From an uncultured Cytophagales bacterium (GTDB lineage: Bacteria; Bacteroidota; Bacteroidia; Cytophagales; Cyclobacteriaceae): a stretch of 64,000 bases of DNA. Positions within the stretch are counted from its first letter, which is position 1. Each line of letters opens with the position of its first letter. The notes under the pieces were generated by a model that saw nothing but the letters and a program-made list of their open reading frames with translations, did not search any database and was not told the origin of the DNA. Location of the stretch: positions 124,001-188,000 of the forward strand of contig CAJXNP010000001.1 of assembly GCA_913057175.1 (NCBI GenBank), written 5' to 3'. Shown here piece by piece: positions 47,274 through 56,146 of this stretch. The position numbers and the translations under genes are program-made.

Positions 47274-49222
47274 GTCTGTTAAAATCTTTTTCATTAGCAG
47301 TTTTAGTTTGCTTCATACAATTAATGACTTTCCAAAGCTCAATTGCCCAAAGGCAAATGGAATACCTGGACCGGGGACTAATCGCCGTGAAAATCGATGA
47401 CAAATCCAACCTCATCAGTTGGCGATTTCTGGGTGATGAGCCTGATAACATCGCATTCAATTTATATCGAAGTGAGGATGAAGGTGATTTTAGAAAACTT
47501 AATCCCTCCCCTATTACTGACCGGACTAATTTTGTAGACGACAACATCGATCAGTCTAAAACCTATCAGTATCAAGTACGACCTGTCATAGATGGAAAGG
47601 AAGGAAAACCATCCTCCGTGTCCAACGTCTGGCAACAAAATTATCACACGATACCTCTTCAGACACCCGAAGGTTACCGGCCCAATGACGCGTCTGTTGC
47701 CGACCTTGACGGCGACGGGCAATACGAAATTGTCCTTCACCAGACAGGCCACAGTCATGATAATTCCCATACGGGATTGACAGACCCTCCTATTCTGGAG
47801 GCGTACGAGCTGAATGGCACCTTGCTTTGGAGAATTAACCTGGGGGTGAACATTCGTGAAGGAGCACATTACACACAATTCATGGTATATGATCTCGATG
47901 GCGATGGCCGGGCAGAAATTGCCTGCAAAACAGCCGATGGCACAACAGATGGTGCTGGGAAAGTCATCGGAAACCGGGATTCGGTATATGTATATCCAGA
48001 AAATACGGTGATACAAGTGGCGGGTAGAAATGGAAGAATGTCGGATAGGAAAATGGATGGGTACATTTTAAAAGGCCCCGAATACCTGACGATATTTGAT
48101 GGCCTTACCGGTAAGGAAATTACCACAACAGACTATATCCCACCCAGGTATCCCGATACCGATTACCCTACTTCCGAACAAATGGCAGAAATATGGGGAG
48201 ACGGATATGGCAACCGTGGCGATCGATTTCTTGCTTGTATTGCCTACCTGGACGGAATCCACCCTAGCCTTGTTATGTGCAGGGGATACTATACGCGAAC
48301 AGTTCTGGCAGCCTGGGATCTTAAAGATGGCAAGCTTGTCCATCGATGGACCTTCGACAGCGAGGATGGCACTCCCGGAAATGATAAATACAGCGGACAG
48401 GGAAACCACAATCTTTCTGTGGGCGATGTGGACAATGATGGCAAAGATGAGATCATGTATGGCGCTTGTGCCATTGATGATGACGGAACAGGTCTGTATT
48501 CTACTGGTTTTGGCCATGGAGATGCTCTTCATCTATCAGACCTTGACCCTACCCGTCCTGGAATGGAGGTTTTCAACATCCAGGAGCGATTCGATGATGC
48601 CGGAGCTAATTTCAGATCGGCAGGAAGTGGTGAAGTTTTGTGGAAAAAACCTTCCGTCAAAGCCGGTGAAGACGGCGAAGGCCCCGGCAGAGGAGTGGCA
48701 TTTAACGTTGATCCAAGGTATCCGGGCAATGAATGCTGGGTTTTTGGGGCAAACATTGAAGGAATGTTCAATGCCAAAGGCGAGCTGATTTCAGAGCAGA
48801 AACCTACGTCTTGTAATTTCGCCGTTTGGTGGGACGGTGATTTACTGAGGGAGATCCTTGACAAAAACACGATTTCAAAATGGGACTGGGAGAATAGTGA
48901 ATTGAATACCCTTTTTACAGCGGAGGGCTGTTCATCCAACAATGGGACAAAAGCCACACCCACGCTCAGCGCGGATTTATTTGGCGACTGGCGTGAAGAG
49001 GTGATCTTCAGGACAGATGATAATCAATCATTGAGAATCTACACAACGACCATTCCAACAGAATACAGGTTCAGGACACTGATGCACGACCCGGTCTACC
49101 GGTTGGGAATCGCCTGGCAGAATGTCGCCTATAACCAGCCACCACATACTTCCTTTTACGTCGGCGATGAGATGGATAAACCGAACAAACCGGATATTGA
49201 GGTGGTAAAGCCACAAAAATAA
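47270..49222 (+). CDS. rhamnogalacturonan lyase (PL11 family)
   Basis: A 650-residue exported enzyme with signal peptide (cleaved after SSIAQ). The mature protein opens with RQMEYLDRGLIAVK and a fibronectin-like N-terminal domain, then an eight-bladed propeller rich in calcium-binding Asp motifs (DLDGDGQYEI, DLDGDGRAEIA, DVDNDGKDEI), as in PL11. It cleaves the rhamnose-galacturonic acid backbone of pectin rhamnogalacturonan I by beta-elimination. The length matches the family. It is translationally coupled to the CE12-type esterase, and the SusC/SusD pair downstream would take up the products. Confidence 0.94.
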   Translation: MSLLKSFSLAVLVCFIQLMTFQSSIAQRQMEYLDRGLIAVKIDDKSNLISWRFLGDEPDNIAFNLYRSEDEGDFRKLNPSPITDRTNFVDDNIDQSKTYQYQVRPVIDGKEGKPSSVSNVWQQNYHTIPLQTPEGYRPNDASVADLDGDGQYEIVLHQTGHSHDNSHTGLTDPPILEAYELNGTLLWRINLGVNIREGAHYTQFMVYDLDGDGRAEIACKTADGTTDGAGKVIGNRDSVYVYPENTVIQVAGRNGRMSDRKMDGYILKGPEYLTIFDGLTGKEITTTDYIPPRYPDTDYPTSEQMAEIWGDGYGNRGDRFLACIAYLDGIHPSLVMCRGYYTRTVLAAWDLKDGKLVHRWTFDSEDGTPGNDKYSGQGNHNLSVGDVDNDGKDEIMYGACAIDDDGTGLYSTGFGHGDALHLSDLDPTRPGMEVFNIQERFDDAGANFRSAGSGEVLWKKPSVKAGEDGEGPGRGVAFNVDPRYPGNECWVFGANIEGMFNAKGELISEQKPTSCNFAVWWDGDLLREILDKNTISKWDWENSELNTLFTAEGCSSNNGTKATPTLSADLFGDWREEVIFRTDDNQSLRIYTTTIPTEYRFRTLMHDPVYRLGIAWQNVAYNQPPHTSFYVGDEMDKPNKPDIEVVKPQK

Positions 49223-49736
49223 TCTTAATTTCAGGTTGAAAATTCCGAGTCCAAATATATTCCTTCCAATCTTAAATCAAAATCCAGTAATTATCGGCCT
49301 TTACAAAATATCTTCCTCCTATGCCTCAAAATGAATAAATTAGAAATGATTTACTCCTAAATTTTGCCACTCTAACTCTGTAAGTGAAAAATTACCCCCC
49401 TATTAACAAGAAAAATCCAACAATCTTACCATTCAACAAATCCTTTTTCAGAAAGTTTTGATAAGTACATTTTCCCAGGCAGACACGAGTGTCTTAAGGG
49501 AACCTTTATCAGAAACCCCACGACTACGTCACTAGCCTGACAATACGCAAATAGGCTTTCTCCCCCTTAGAAGTTTCTCATGGTTTGAATGTTATCAGCC
49601 CGGTTCTGTCAATCTTGTCAATTTAGCATTCTACACATCCGTTTTTCGCTAATTTTTTTCAAATGAATATTTTTTTTCAATTCCATTTAGGGAATTTTTA
49701 ATTTTCATACGTCCCTTAACAAATAGCATAAAACGA
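49223..49736. other. spacer before fecR; no sigma-factor gene present
   Basis: About 510 bases without a supported gene. An ECF sigma factor gene is normally found just upstream of a FecR gene; none, and no remnant that I can recognise, is here. Confidence 0.6.
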
Positions 49737-50780
49737 ATGACCGATTCCCACGATATCTATAGATATATTTTTCTTCACCTATCCGGGGAGGCAAATCTTG
49801 AAGAAATTCAGGAATTAAGAAAATGGTTGAATAGTGATCCTCAAAACAAAGAGATATTTGAAAACATTGCTGAGTTTTGGGAACACAGTAAAATTGAGGT
49901 TGAAGCCAAAGATAAGGATGAAGCCTTTTCACTTTTGTTAAGCAGGATAAAACCAAATAACCATCGAAACAATAAGGTGAAGGAGATCAGGAGATCGCCT
50001 TCACCAAATAAAAAATGGAGGGGCTTTCAACTCGTAGCGGCCGCTATCCTTTTTGTTTCAATTGCTGTTTTCGTGGTAGAGATGACGGCGGACAGGAGTG
50101 TAGAAGAAACAGAGACACATAAAATGGCGATCGTTCAGAAACAAAATCAGAATGGCCAAAAATCCATTATCAAACTCCCGGATGGCTCCACAGTCTGGCT
50201 GAATGCAGGATCCTCAATTTCCTACCCCGAAATTTTTGATAGCGTTGAGCGAAGTGTCGCACTGGAAGGCGAGGCATATTTTGACATACAAAGAGATGAA
50301 AAAAAGCCCTTCATCGTAAAGGTCGGACAAATGAATGTTTCCGTGCTCGGCACCCAGTTTAATGTAAAAGCTTTCCCTAATGACAATGTCGCAAATGTAT
50401 CATTGGTGTCCGGTAAAGTAAAAGTCGATAAGCATGAAAGTACAGATAAATACGAATCTTATTTTCTGGAACCTGGAGAAGAAATAAAATATAATAAAGA
50501 GAGCGGGCAAATCGAGAAGCAAAAGTTTGATGTCGGCTTTGTGACGGCTTGGAAAGATGGGATCCTGATTTTTGACAATGATTCGTTTGATTCATTTATC
50601 CGGAAGTTAAAGCGCTGGTATGGAGTTGATGTGAATGTGACAGACCCTCCTGACAAAAAATGGCATGTAAACGGACACTTTGAGAATGAGTCGTTAGAGG
50701 AGGTCTTAATTGGTGTTCAGTTCACTCATGATATTGAATTTAAAATTGAAAATAAAACAGTCACCCTTAAATGTAAATAA
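49737..50780 (+). CDS. FecR family anti-sigma factor
   Basis: A 347-residue inner-membrane regulator. The cytoplasmic N-terminal part (~1-95; YRYIFLHLSGEANLEEIQEL, typical of Bacteroidota FecR proteins) is followed by one membrane helix (~97-116), the periplasmic FecR domain (~130-235; KLPDGSTVWLNAGSSISYP, then LEGEAYFDI, VKVGQMNVSVLGTQFNVKA) and a C-terminal DUF4974-type domain (~270-347). It receives a signal from the STN domain of the TonB receptor and releases an ECF sigma factor. The receptor encoded next has an STN domain, so the pair fits, but the sigma factor gene is missing from the neighbourhood. Confidence 0.92.
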   Translation: MTDSHDIYRYIFLHLSGEANLEEIQELRKWLNSDPQNKEIFENIAEFWEHSKIEVEAKDKDEAFSLLLSRIKPNNHRNNKVKEIRRSPSPNKKWRGFQLVAAAILFVSIAVFVVEMTADRSVEETETHKMAIVQKQNQNGQKSIIKLPDGSTVWLNAGSSISYPEIFDSVERSVALEGEAYFDIQRDEKKPFIVKVGQMNVSVLGTQFNVKAFPNDNVANVSLVSGKVKVDKHESTDKYESYFLEPGEEIKYNKESGQIEKQKFDVGFVTAWKDGILIFDNDSFDSFIRKLKRWYGVDVNVTDPPDKKWHVNGHFENESLEEVLIGVQFTHDIEFKIENKTVTLKCK

Positions 50781-50812
50781 TATGGAGAAAGCCATTACCT
50801 GAATTGCATAAA

Positions 50813-50843
50813 AAAAGGAAGATTAAAAGTTAACCTTCCTTTT
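50813..50843 (+). terminator. hairpin between fecR and susC
   Basis: A 9-bp stem (AAAAGGAAG at 50813-50821 with CTTCCTTTT at 50835-50843) and a 13-base loop, followed by A/T-rich DNA. It lies 33 bases after the FecR stop and about 100 before the SusC start, so it may end or attenuate the fecR transcript. Confidence 0.5.
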
Positions 50844-50946
50844 CGAAAATTTTCACTCTCACAATAGAATACCAGCAGATCTGGAAAATCACAAGTATTT
50901 ATCGTGAAAGTGCTTAATCAATTGTTAAATATTGACTTTCAAAACT

Positions 50947-53900
50947 ATGAAAAAAACATTACAACTAATCAAGCTAATGTCGAAGTTTCTATTCTACGGA
51001 TTGCTACTACAGGGAATATTCTTTGGCGTACTGTTTGCTCATGAAGGCGATGCTCAAAATAACCTGAATAAAAATGAAGTATCGCTTAACCTCAAGGAAG
51101 TCCATTTGGATATGCAGCTTAAGCGTGCCTCTCTGGAAGACCTTTTTTCTGAAATAGAAAAAGAGACGGGTTATAAGTTCTTTTACGACAAAGAAATATT
51201 AGTGTCTGATGGTAAATATTCATTTAAAGGAGAACTTTCTCTTTATGATTTGCTGCTTGAGGTGTCAAAAGAATCCGATCTTCACTTCAAGCAGGTGAAT
51301 AAAAACATCAATGTCAAAAAAGTTCTGACTAAAGCAGATGATATCCTTCCGCAGGAACCGCTTCAGGACGTGTCCGTATCGGGGAAAATAACTTCGGAAG
51401 ATGCCCCGGATGGTTTACCAGGGGTAAACATATACGTCAAAGGTACCACAGAAGGAACAGTAACGGATTTGAGTGGAAATTATCAGATAAATGTTCCATC
51501 CACGAATTCAATTCTGGTTTACAGTTCGATTGGCTATGTTACGGAAGAAATTACTGTAGGAGACCGATCGGTGATTGATATCGTGTTGGCATCTGATGTA
51601 ACGGCTCTGGAAGAAATTGTTGTGGTTGGTTATGGAGAACAGCGATCGAGCGACATTTCCGGGTCGGTTTCAACTGTTCCCATTTCTGAAATAAAAGAAA
51701 GTCCGGTTGCAAACCTGAGCAATACCCTAGCAGGTCGCGCTGCAGGTGTTATTGCCACCCAGCCTACCGGTGAGCCGGGGAATGACAATGCAGTTATAAG
51801 AATCCGTGGGGCAGCAACAACCGGAGGGGCTGATCCAATTTATGTAATTGATGGGATTGTTCGTTCATCGAGCGACTTCTTCCAGTTGAATTCCAATGAA
51901 ATTGAATCGGTAACGGTATTGAAAGACGCAGCAAGTGCGGCAGTATTTGGTATGAGGGCAGGAAATGGTGTAATATTGGTCAATACCAAAAGAGGAGGAG
52001 CAGGAAAGATGCAAATCTCATTTTCGGGGAATTTCGGCATCCAGGAGCGCACCAGGGAACCCGAATTCCTCAATTCCTTCGAATATGCGTCATTGAGAAA
52101 CGAGGCATTGGCAAATTCCAATTTACCTCCGGAATTTACAGATGAGGATCTGCAAAAATACCAGGATGGAAGCAGCCCGGATACCCACCCGGATACCGAT
52201 TGGTTTGATTTGATCAAAAAATCAGCCCCGATGCAGCAATACAATTTATCGGCTGTAGGTGGTACAGAGAGAATCCAGTATGCCGCTTCATTAAGTTACC
52301 TTAATCAGCAAGGTATTACGCCTTCTGATGATTTCAACCGGTACAATTTCAGATCAAATATTGATGCTGATGTTACTAACTCTACCAGATTATCCTTTGA
52401 TATTTCCTACAGAAAGCAAAAAAGGGAAAGTCTGGGTAAAGGGGATGAACTTTTCAGGTGGTTAAATACGCAACCTAATAAAGCGCCATTGGAGTTTTCG
52501 AATGGTGGCGTAGCAAGCGGACCGGCCTACATCGCTTTGACAGAAAACGGATACAGAAGAAATGAAGTAGAAGCGTTAAGGACCAGAATTGAACTGAAAC
52601 AGCAAATACCTTTTGTCCCCGGATTATCTGCCAGATTGATCGGGGCTTTTGATGATACCCAAACGGATAACAAAAACTGGTACTACCCGGTTGTGCCTTT
52701 CTACACAGTAGATGCAAATGGCAATTTAATGGAAGAGCCCCTTCCGGCCAATTACCTGGATGAAAATACAGATGACAACCAGGCCGTAACCCTTCAGGCA
52801 CACTTAAATTATGAAAAGTCGTTTGGGAAATTAAACCTTTCAGCGTTAGCGCTTTATACCCAGACAGAGACTACATGGGAATACCTTAGCGCCCACAGGG
52901 AAGGCTATACCATTGGTATTGATGAGATAAATTTTGGCGGCGCAGTTAACAGAAACAACAGTGGATTTTCGGGAGCTAGCGGTCGCCAGGGATTTGTAGG
53001 GCGTATCAACCTTGCCTACAACGACAAATACCTGTTTGAGACTTCCATGCGGGTAGATGGATCAGAACAGTTTGCGCCCGATCAACGATGGGGTACATTC
53101 CCTTCTGTTTCCGGAGCTTACATCATTTCTAAGGAATCATTTATGAGCGATGTTTCATTCCTCGATTTCCTTAAGATCAGAGCTTCCTACGGAGTTCTGG
53201 GAAATGACCAGATTAGCAATGATCCAAATGATCGGTTTCTTTATTTACAGTCATTTAATATTAATGGTGGAAGATATCCGAATGCCATTTTTGGGAATGA
53301 TAATGTTTATCAAATAATTAAAGAGGGAACTCTGGCCAATCCTAATGTAACATGGGAAACAGTAGCTAAAACAGACATTGGTTTTGATGCCTATTTTATT
53401 GATGCAAAATTCTCGTTTACGTTTGATTATTTCTATGAAAAAAGGACAGACATTCTGGGCACAAGGTTCAGGACAGTACCTGATTTCTTCGGTATTGCCT
53501 CTATAGTTCCTGTTGAAAATCTTAACCGGATTGATAACAAAGGTTTTGAAATCAGTTTAGGATACCAGGACGACGTAACTGATGACTTTTTTGTTTCTAT
53601 CAACGCGAATGTTACACATGCGGTAAATGAGGTGGTAGAATTAGATGAACCGGATGATATCAATCCAAATATCAGTCGAATAGGACATCCACTTGGAATG
53701 TCATTTGGATATAATGCCTTAGGCATATTCCAAACCCAGGAAGAAGTAGACAATTGGGCAACTCAATTAGGAGATACGGCTCCCGGTGATATTAAAATGG
53801 AAGATGTGAATGGAGATGGGGAAATCAATGAATTGGATCACGTAGCGATAGGCGTATCAAGTGGAGATTCCAATATGCCAAGATATATTTTTGGTTTAAA

Positions 53901-54351
53901 TGGCATGTTTAAATACAAAAGGTTCTCATTATCGTTTCTTTTGCAAGGGGCGACAGGTGTAAACCAATACACGTGCTGCGAAGGCGTTTGGCCATTTTAC
54001 GGCGATGCTTCTACGGTTAAGTCCAACCTGGACTATTGGACACCGGATAATACGGATGCGCCCAACCCAAGGATCTTAGTTTACCCAACAGGCAATTTGA
54101 ACCACTCGAGTTCAAATTTCTGGATGAACGATGCCTCTTATATTAGGCTTAAGAATATTGAGATAGCTTATACGGCTCCTCAAGGGTTTTTTGGAAACAA
54201 TTTCATTCAGGGGTTGCGGATCTATGTGAATGCGAACAATGTGGCGACCTGGACCAAGCTGGAAAACTGGGATCCTGAGTATGCGGATGACCGGTACTGG
54301 AGTTACCCCCAGTTGAGGATTTGGAATGCCGGTTTTGAATTACAATTCTAA
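50947..54351 (+). CDS. SusC/RagA-type TonB-dependent receptor with STN domain
   Basis: An outer-membrane porin of about 1134 residues for TonB-driven import of oligosaccharides. I chose ATG at 50947; the frame also allows a TTG at 50932. Parts: signal peptide (ending near FAHEGDAQ), STN domain (~52-120; RASLEDLFSEIEKETG), carboxypeptidase-regulatory-like domain (~144-235; VSGKITSEDAPDGLPGVN), TonB box-like EEIVVVGYGEQ, plug (SVTVLKDAASAAVFGMRAGNGVI) and a 22-strand barrel ending in FELQF. The STN domain marks it as a signalling transducer for the FecR protein upstream. It pairs with the SusD lipoprotein just downstream. Context points to rhamnogalacturonan or arabinan fragments as ligand. Confidence 0.94.
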   Translation: MKKTLQLIKLMSKFLFYGLLLQGIFFGVLFAHEGDAQNNLNKNEVSLNLKEVHLDMQLKRASLEDLFSEIEKETGYKFFYDKEILVSDGKYSFKGELSLYDLLLEVSKESDLHFKQVNKNINVKKVLTKADDILPQEPLQDVSVSGKITSEDAPDGLPGVNIYVKGTTEGTVTDLSGNYQINVPSTNSILVYSSIGYVTEEITVGDRSVIDIVLASDVTALEEIVVVGYGEQRSSDISGSVSTVPISEIKESPVANLSNTLAGRAAGVIATQPTGEPGNDNAVIRIRGAATTGGADPIYVIDGIVRSSSDFFQLNSNEIESVTVLKDAASAAVFGMRAGNGVILVNTKRGGAGKMQISFSGNFGIQERTREPEFLNSFEYASLRNEALANSNLPPEFTDEDLQKYQDGSSPDTHPDTDWFDLIKKSAPMQQYNLSAVGGTERIQYAASLSYLNQQGITPSDDFNRYNFRSNIDADVTNSTRLSFDISYRKQKRESLGKGDELFRWLNTQPNKAPLEFSNGGVASGPAYIALTENGYRRNEVEALRTRIELKQQIPFVPGLSARLIGAFDDTQTDNKNWYYPVVPFYTVDANGNLMEEPLPANYLDENTDDNQAVTLQAHLNYEKSFGKLNLSALALYTQTETTWEYLSAHREGYTIGIDEINFGGAVNRNNSGFSGASGRQGFVGRINLAYNDKYLFETSMRVDGSEQFAPDQRWGTFPSVSGAYIISKESFMSDVSFLDFLKIRASYGVLGNDQISNDPNDRFLYLQSFNINGGRYPNAIFGNDNVYQIIKEGTLANPNVTWETVAKTDIGFDAYFIDAKFSFTFDYFYEKRTDILGTRFRTVPDFFGIASIVPVENLNRIDNKGFEISLGYQDDVTDDFFVSINANVTHAVNEVVELDEPDDINPNISRIGHPLGMSFGYNALGIFQTQEEVDNWATQLGDTAPGDIKMEDVNGDGEINELDHVAIGVSSGDSNMPRYIFGLNGMFKYKRFSLSFLLQGATGVNQYTCCEGVWPFYGDASTVKSNLDYWTPDNTDAPNPRILVYPTGNLNHSSSNFWMNDASYIRLKNIEIAYTAPQGFFGNNFIQGLRIYVNANNVATWTKLENWDPEYADDRYWSYPQLRIWNAGFELQF

Positions 54352-54362
54352 AAGTTAGTGCA

Positions 54363-56048
54363 ATGAATAAGACATTTAAAATCATGAAAAATATAAATAA
54401 GAGATTGTCAAAGTATGCTTATGCTTTATTCACCCTTGCGTTAATTTGGGGATGTGATGATGACATACTTAATAAGGTCCCTAAAGATTCGCTGACAGAA
54501 GAAGTTGTGTGGACCGATCCCAACGCAGCAAGTCAGTTTGTTTATGGTATTTACGGCGCTGTGCCTTCTGGTTTCGACCGGAATTACGATGATTGGGCCA
54601 AAGGACTTTACATCCTTGATGCAGGTTCGGATGATGCTGAAAATGCCATAAACTGGACATCTGCAGACTTGCTCAATACAGGGGATTTTCTGCCAGGCTA
54701 TATTCCATTCTGGACGATATGGCGTGATTGTTATGAGCAGATTAGAGCCGCTAATTCAGCTCTCGAAAACCTTGATCGATTAGAAGATGAAGAGTTGATA
54801 ACTGAATTGAAAGCTGATGCCCATTTTCTTAGAGCTTATTTGCATTTTGAAGTATTGCGCTATTACGGAATGAAATCAGAAGGTGGTGAGCCAACGGGTA
54901 TTCCCATTATTAACCGTACATTAACCCCTGACGATGATATCAACATAGCAAGGGATACGTATGATGACGTTGTAGATTTCATCATCGCCGATTTGGATAC
55001 AGCCTTTCAGATATTACCAAACAAGGCAGATGTGGAAATAGGACGGGCAACGAAGGGTGCTGCCCAAGCTTTGAAAGGCAGGGTGTTGCTTTATGCAGAA
55101 AGATGGGCGGAGTCAGCAGCTGCTTCCAAAGCCGTGATGGATGGTGGGGAATATTCCCTCTATCCGGATTACAGGACCATCTGGCTGGATGAAAACAACG
55201 ATGAGATTGTGTGGGTGAAAAAATTTCAGAATCCGGATAAGCACCACCAAAGTAATGCAGGAGGTACTGCCGGAGCTGGATGGGACGTTTACAACAGCCC
55301 GCGAACCTTTGCCGGTCCGAATGATGCCGGATGGGTAGGAAATTGCCCGACACAAAATTTTGTCGATTCGTATGAAATGGTGGATGGCGAACCACAATCA
55401 TCTTCTCCTCTTTTCGACCCGGCCAATCCATTCGACAACCTGGATCCCCGATTTGAGGCAACCGTCGTACATGATGGATCTACCTTCCGCGGTGTAGAGA
55501 TGCAAATGTATCCGGGAGGAGCCCAGGATCTTCCTGGCGCCAATACACCAACCGGATACTATACCCGAAAGTTTCATCGGGAAGATGTGCCTGTTTATAC
55601 CTTACCGGGAGATCAGGATTGGATCTACATCAGATACGCCGAGGTGCTCCTGAACTATGCTGAAGCACAGAACGAAGCTTCCGGACCGGATGCCTCGGTT
55701 TACGATGCCGTTAACCAGGTACGTTCGCGGGCAAGTGTGGACATGCCGGATTTACCTGCCGGATTGGATCAAATGGCTATGCGGGAAAGGATCAGAAATG
55801 AACGTCGTGTTGAATTGGTTTACGAAGAACACCGGTTCTATGACATCAGACGATGGGGAATAGCGGAAGAATTATTGAATGGCCCAATGGAGGGGATCGA
55901 AATGACGGTTGATGATGGAACGGGGGATGTTATCTATTCAAGGTTTGTCTTCGAGGAGAGGACTTTCCCTTCAAAACTGAATGTTCTGCCAATTAGTCAA
56001 AGTGAAATGGATAAAAGTCCCGGTTTGACGCAAATTGCCGGCTGGTAA
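54363..56048 (+). CDS. SusD/RagB-family nutrient-binding outer-membrane lipoprotein
   Basis: A 561-residue surface lipoprotein (lipobox IWGC, followed by Asp-rich CDDD). A second ATG at 54384 gives a more typical signal length and may be the real start. The SusD pattern is clear: NKVPKDSLTEEVVWTDPNAASQFVYGIYG, the TPR region with ELKADAHFLRAYLHFEVLRYYG, and the C-terminal block YIRYAEVLLNYAEAQNEA, NQVRSRASVDMP, RERIRNERRVELVYEEHRFYDIRRWG. It binds glycans at the cell surface as a lid over SusC. It starts 11 bases after the SusC stop, so the two are one operon. Confidence 0.95.
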   Translation: MNKTFKIMKNINKRLSKYAYALFTLALIWGCDDDILNKVPKDSLTEEVVWTDPNAASQFVYGIYGAVPSGFDRNYDDWAKGLYILDAGSDDAENAINWTSADLLNTGDFLPGYIPFWTIWRDCYEQIRAANSALENLDRLEDEELITELKADAHFLRAYLHFEVLRYYGMKSEGGEPTGIPIINRTLTPDDDINIARDTYDDVVDFIIADLDTAFQILPNKADVEIGRATKGAAQALKGRVLLYAERWAESAAASKAVMDGGEYSLYPDYRTIWLDENNDEIVWVKKFQNPDKHHQSNAGGTAGAGWDVYNSPRTFAGPNDAGWVGNCPTQNFVDSYEMVDGEPQSSSPLFDPANPFDNLDPRFEATVVHDGSTFRGVEMQMYPGGAQDLPGANTPTGYYTRKFHREDVPVYTLPGDQDWIYIRYAEVLLNYAEAQNEASGPDASVYDAVNQVRSRASVDMPDLPAGLDQMAMRERIRNERRVELVYEEHRFYDIRRWGIAEELLNGPMEGIEMTVDDGTGDVIYSRFVFEERTFPSKLNVLPISQSEMDKSPGLTQIAGW

Positions 56049-56073
56049 TAGTTCATTTGTTATCAGCTTCATG

Positions 56074-56122
56074 AAAAACTACTCAACACTGGGAATTGAT
56101 GCTAGAGTTGAGTAGTTTTTTT
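56074..56122 (+). terminator. intrinsic terminator after susD
   Basis: A 14-bp perfect stem (56074-56087 with 56107-56120; ACTACTCAAC and its complement) with a T-run at the end. It lies 26 bases after the SusD stop and separates the SusCD operon from the next gene. Confidence 0.88.
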
Positions 56123-56146
56123 CATTAATGACATTTTTTATAGTTT

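Noticed and set aside
47462-48788. Several overlapping frames of 80-230 codons on both strands
   Set aside because: They are shadows of the PL11 lyase, which has clear domain content; higher GC makes long shadow frames common here.
49679-49696. AATTCC/GGAATT inverted repeat 40 bases before fecR
   Set aside because: Only six base pairs, expected by chance in this spacer; not called as an operator.
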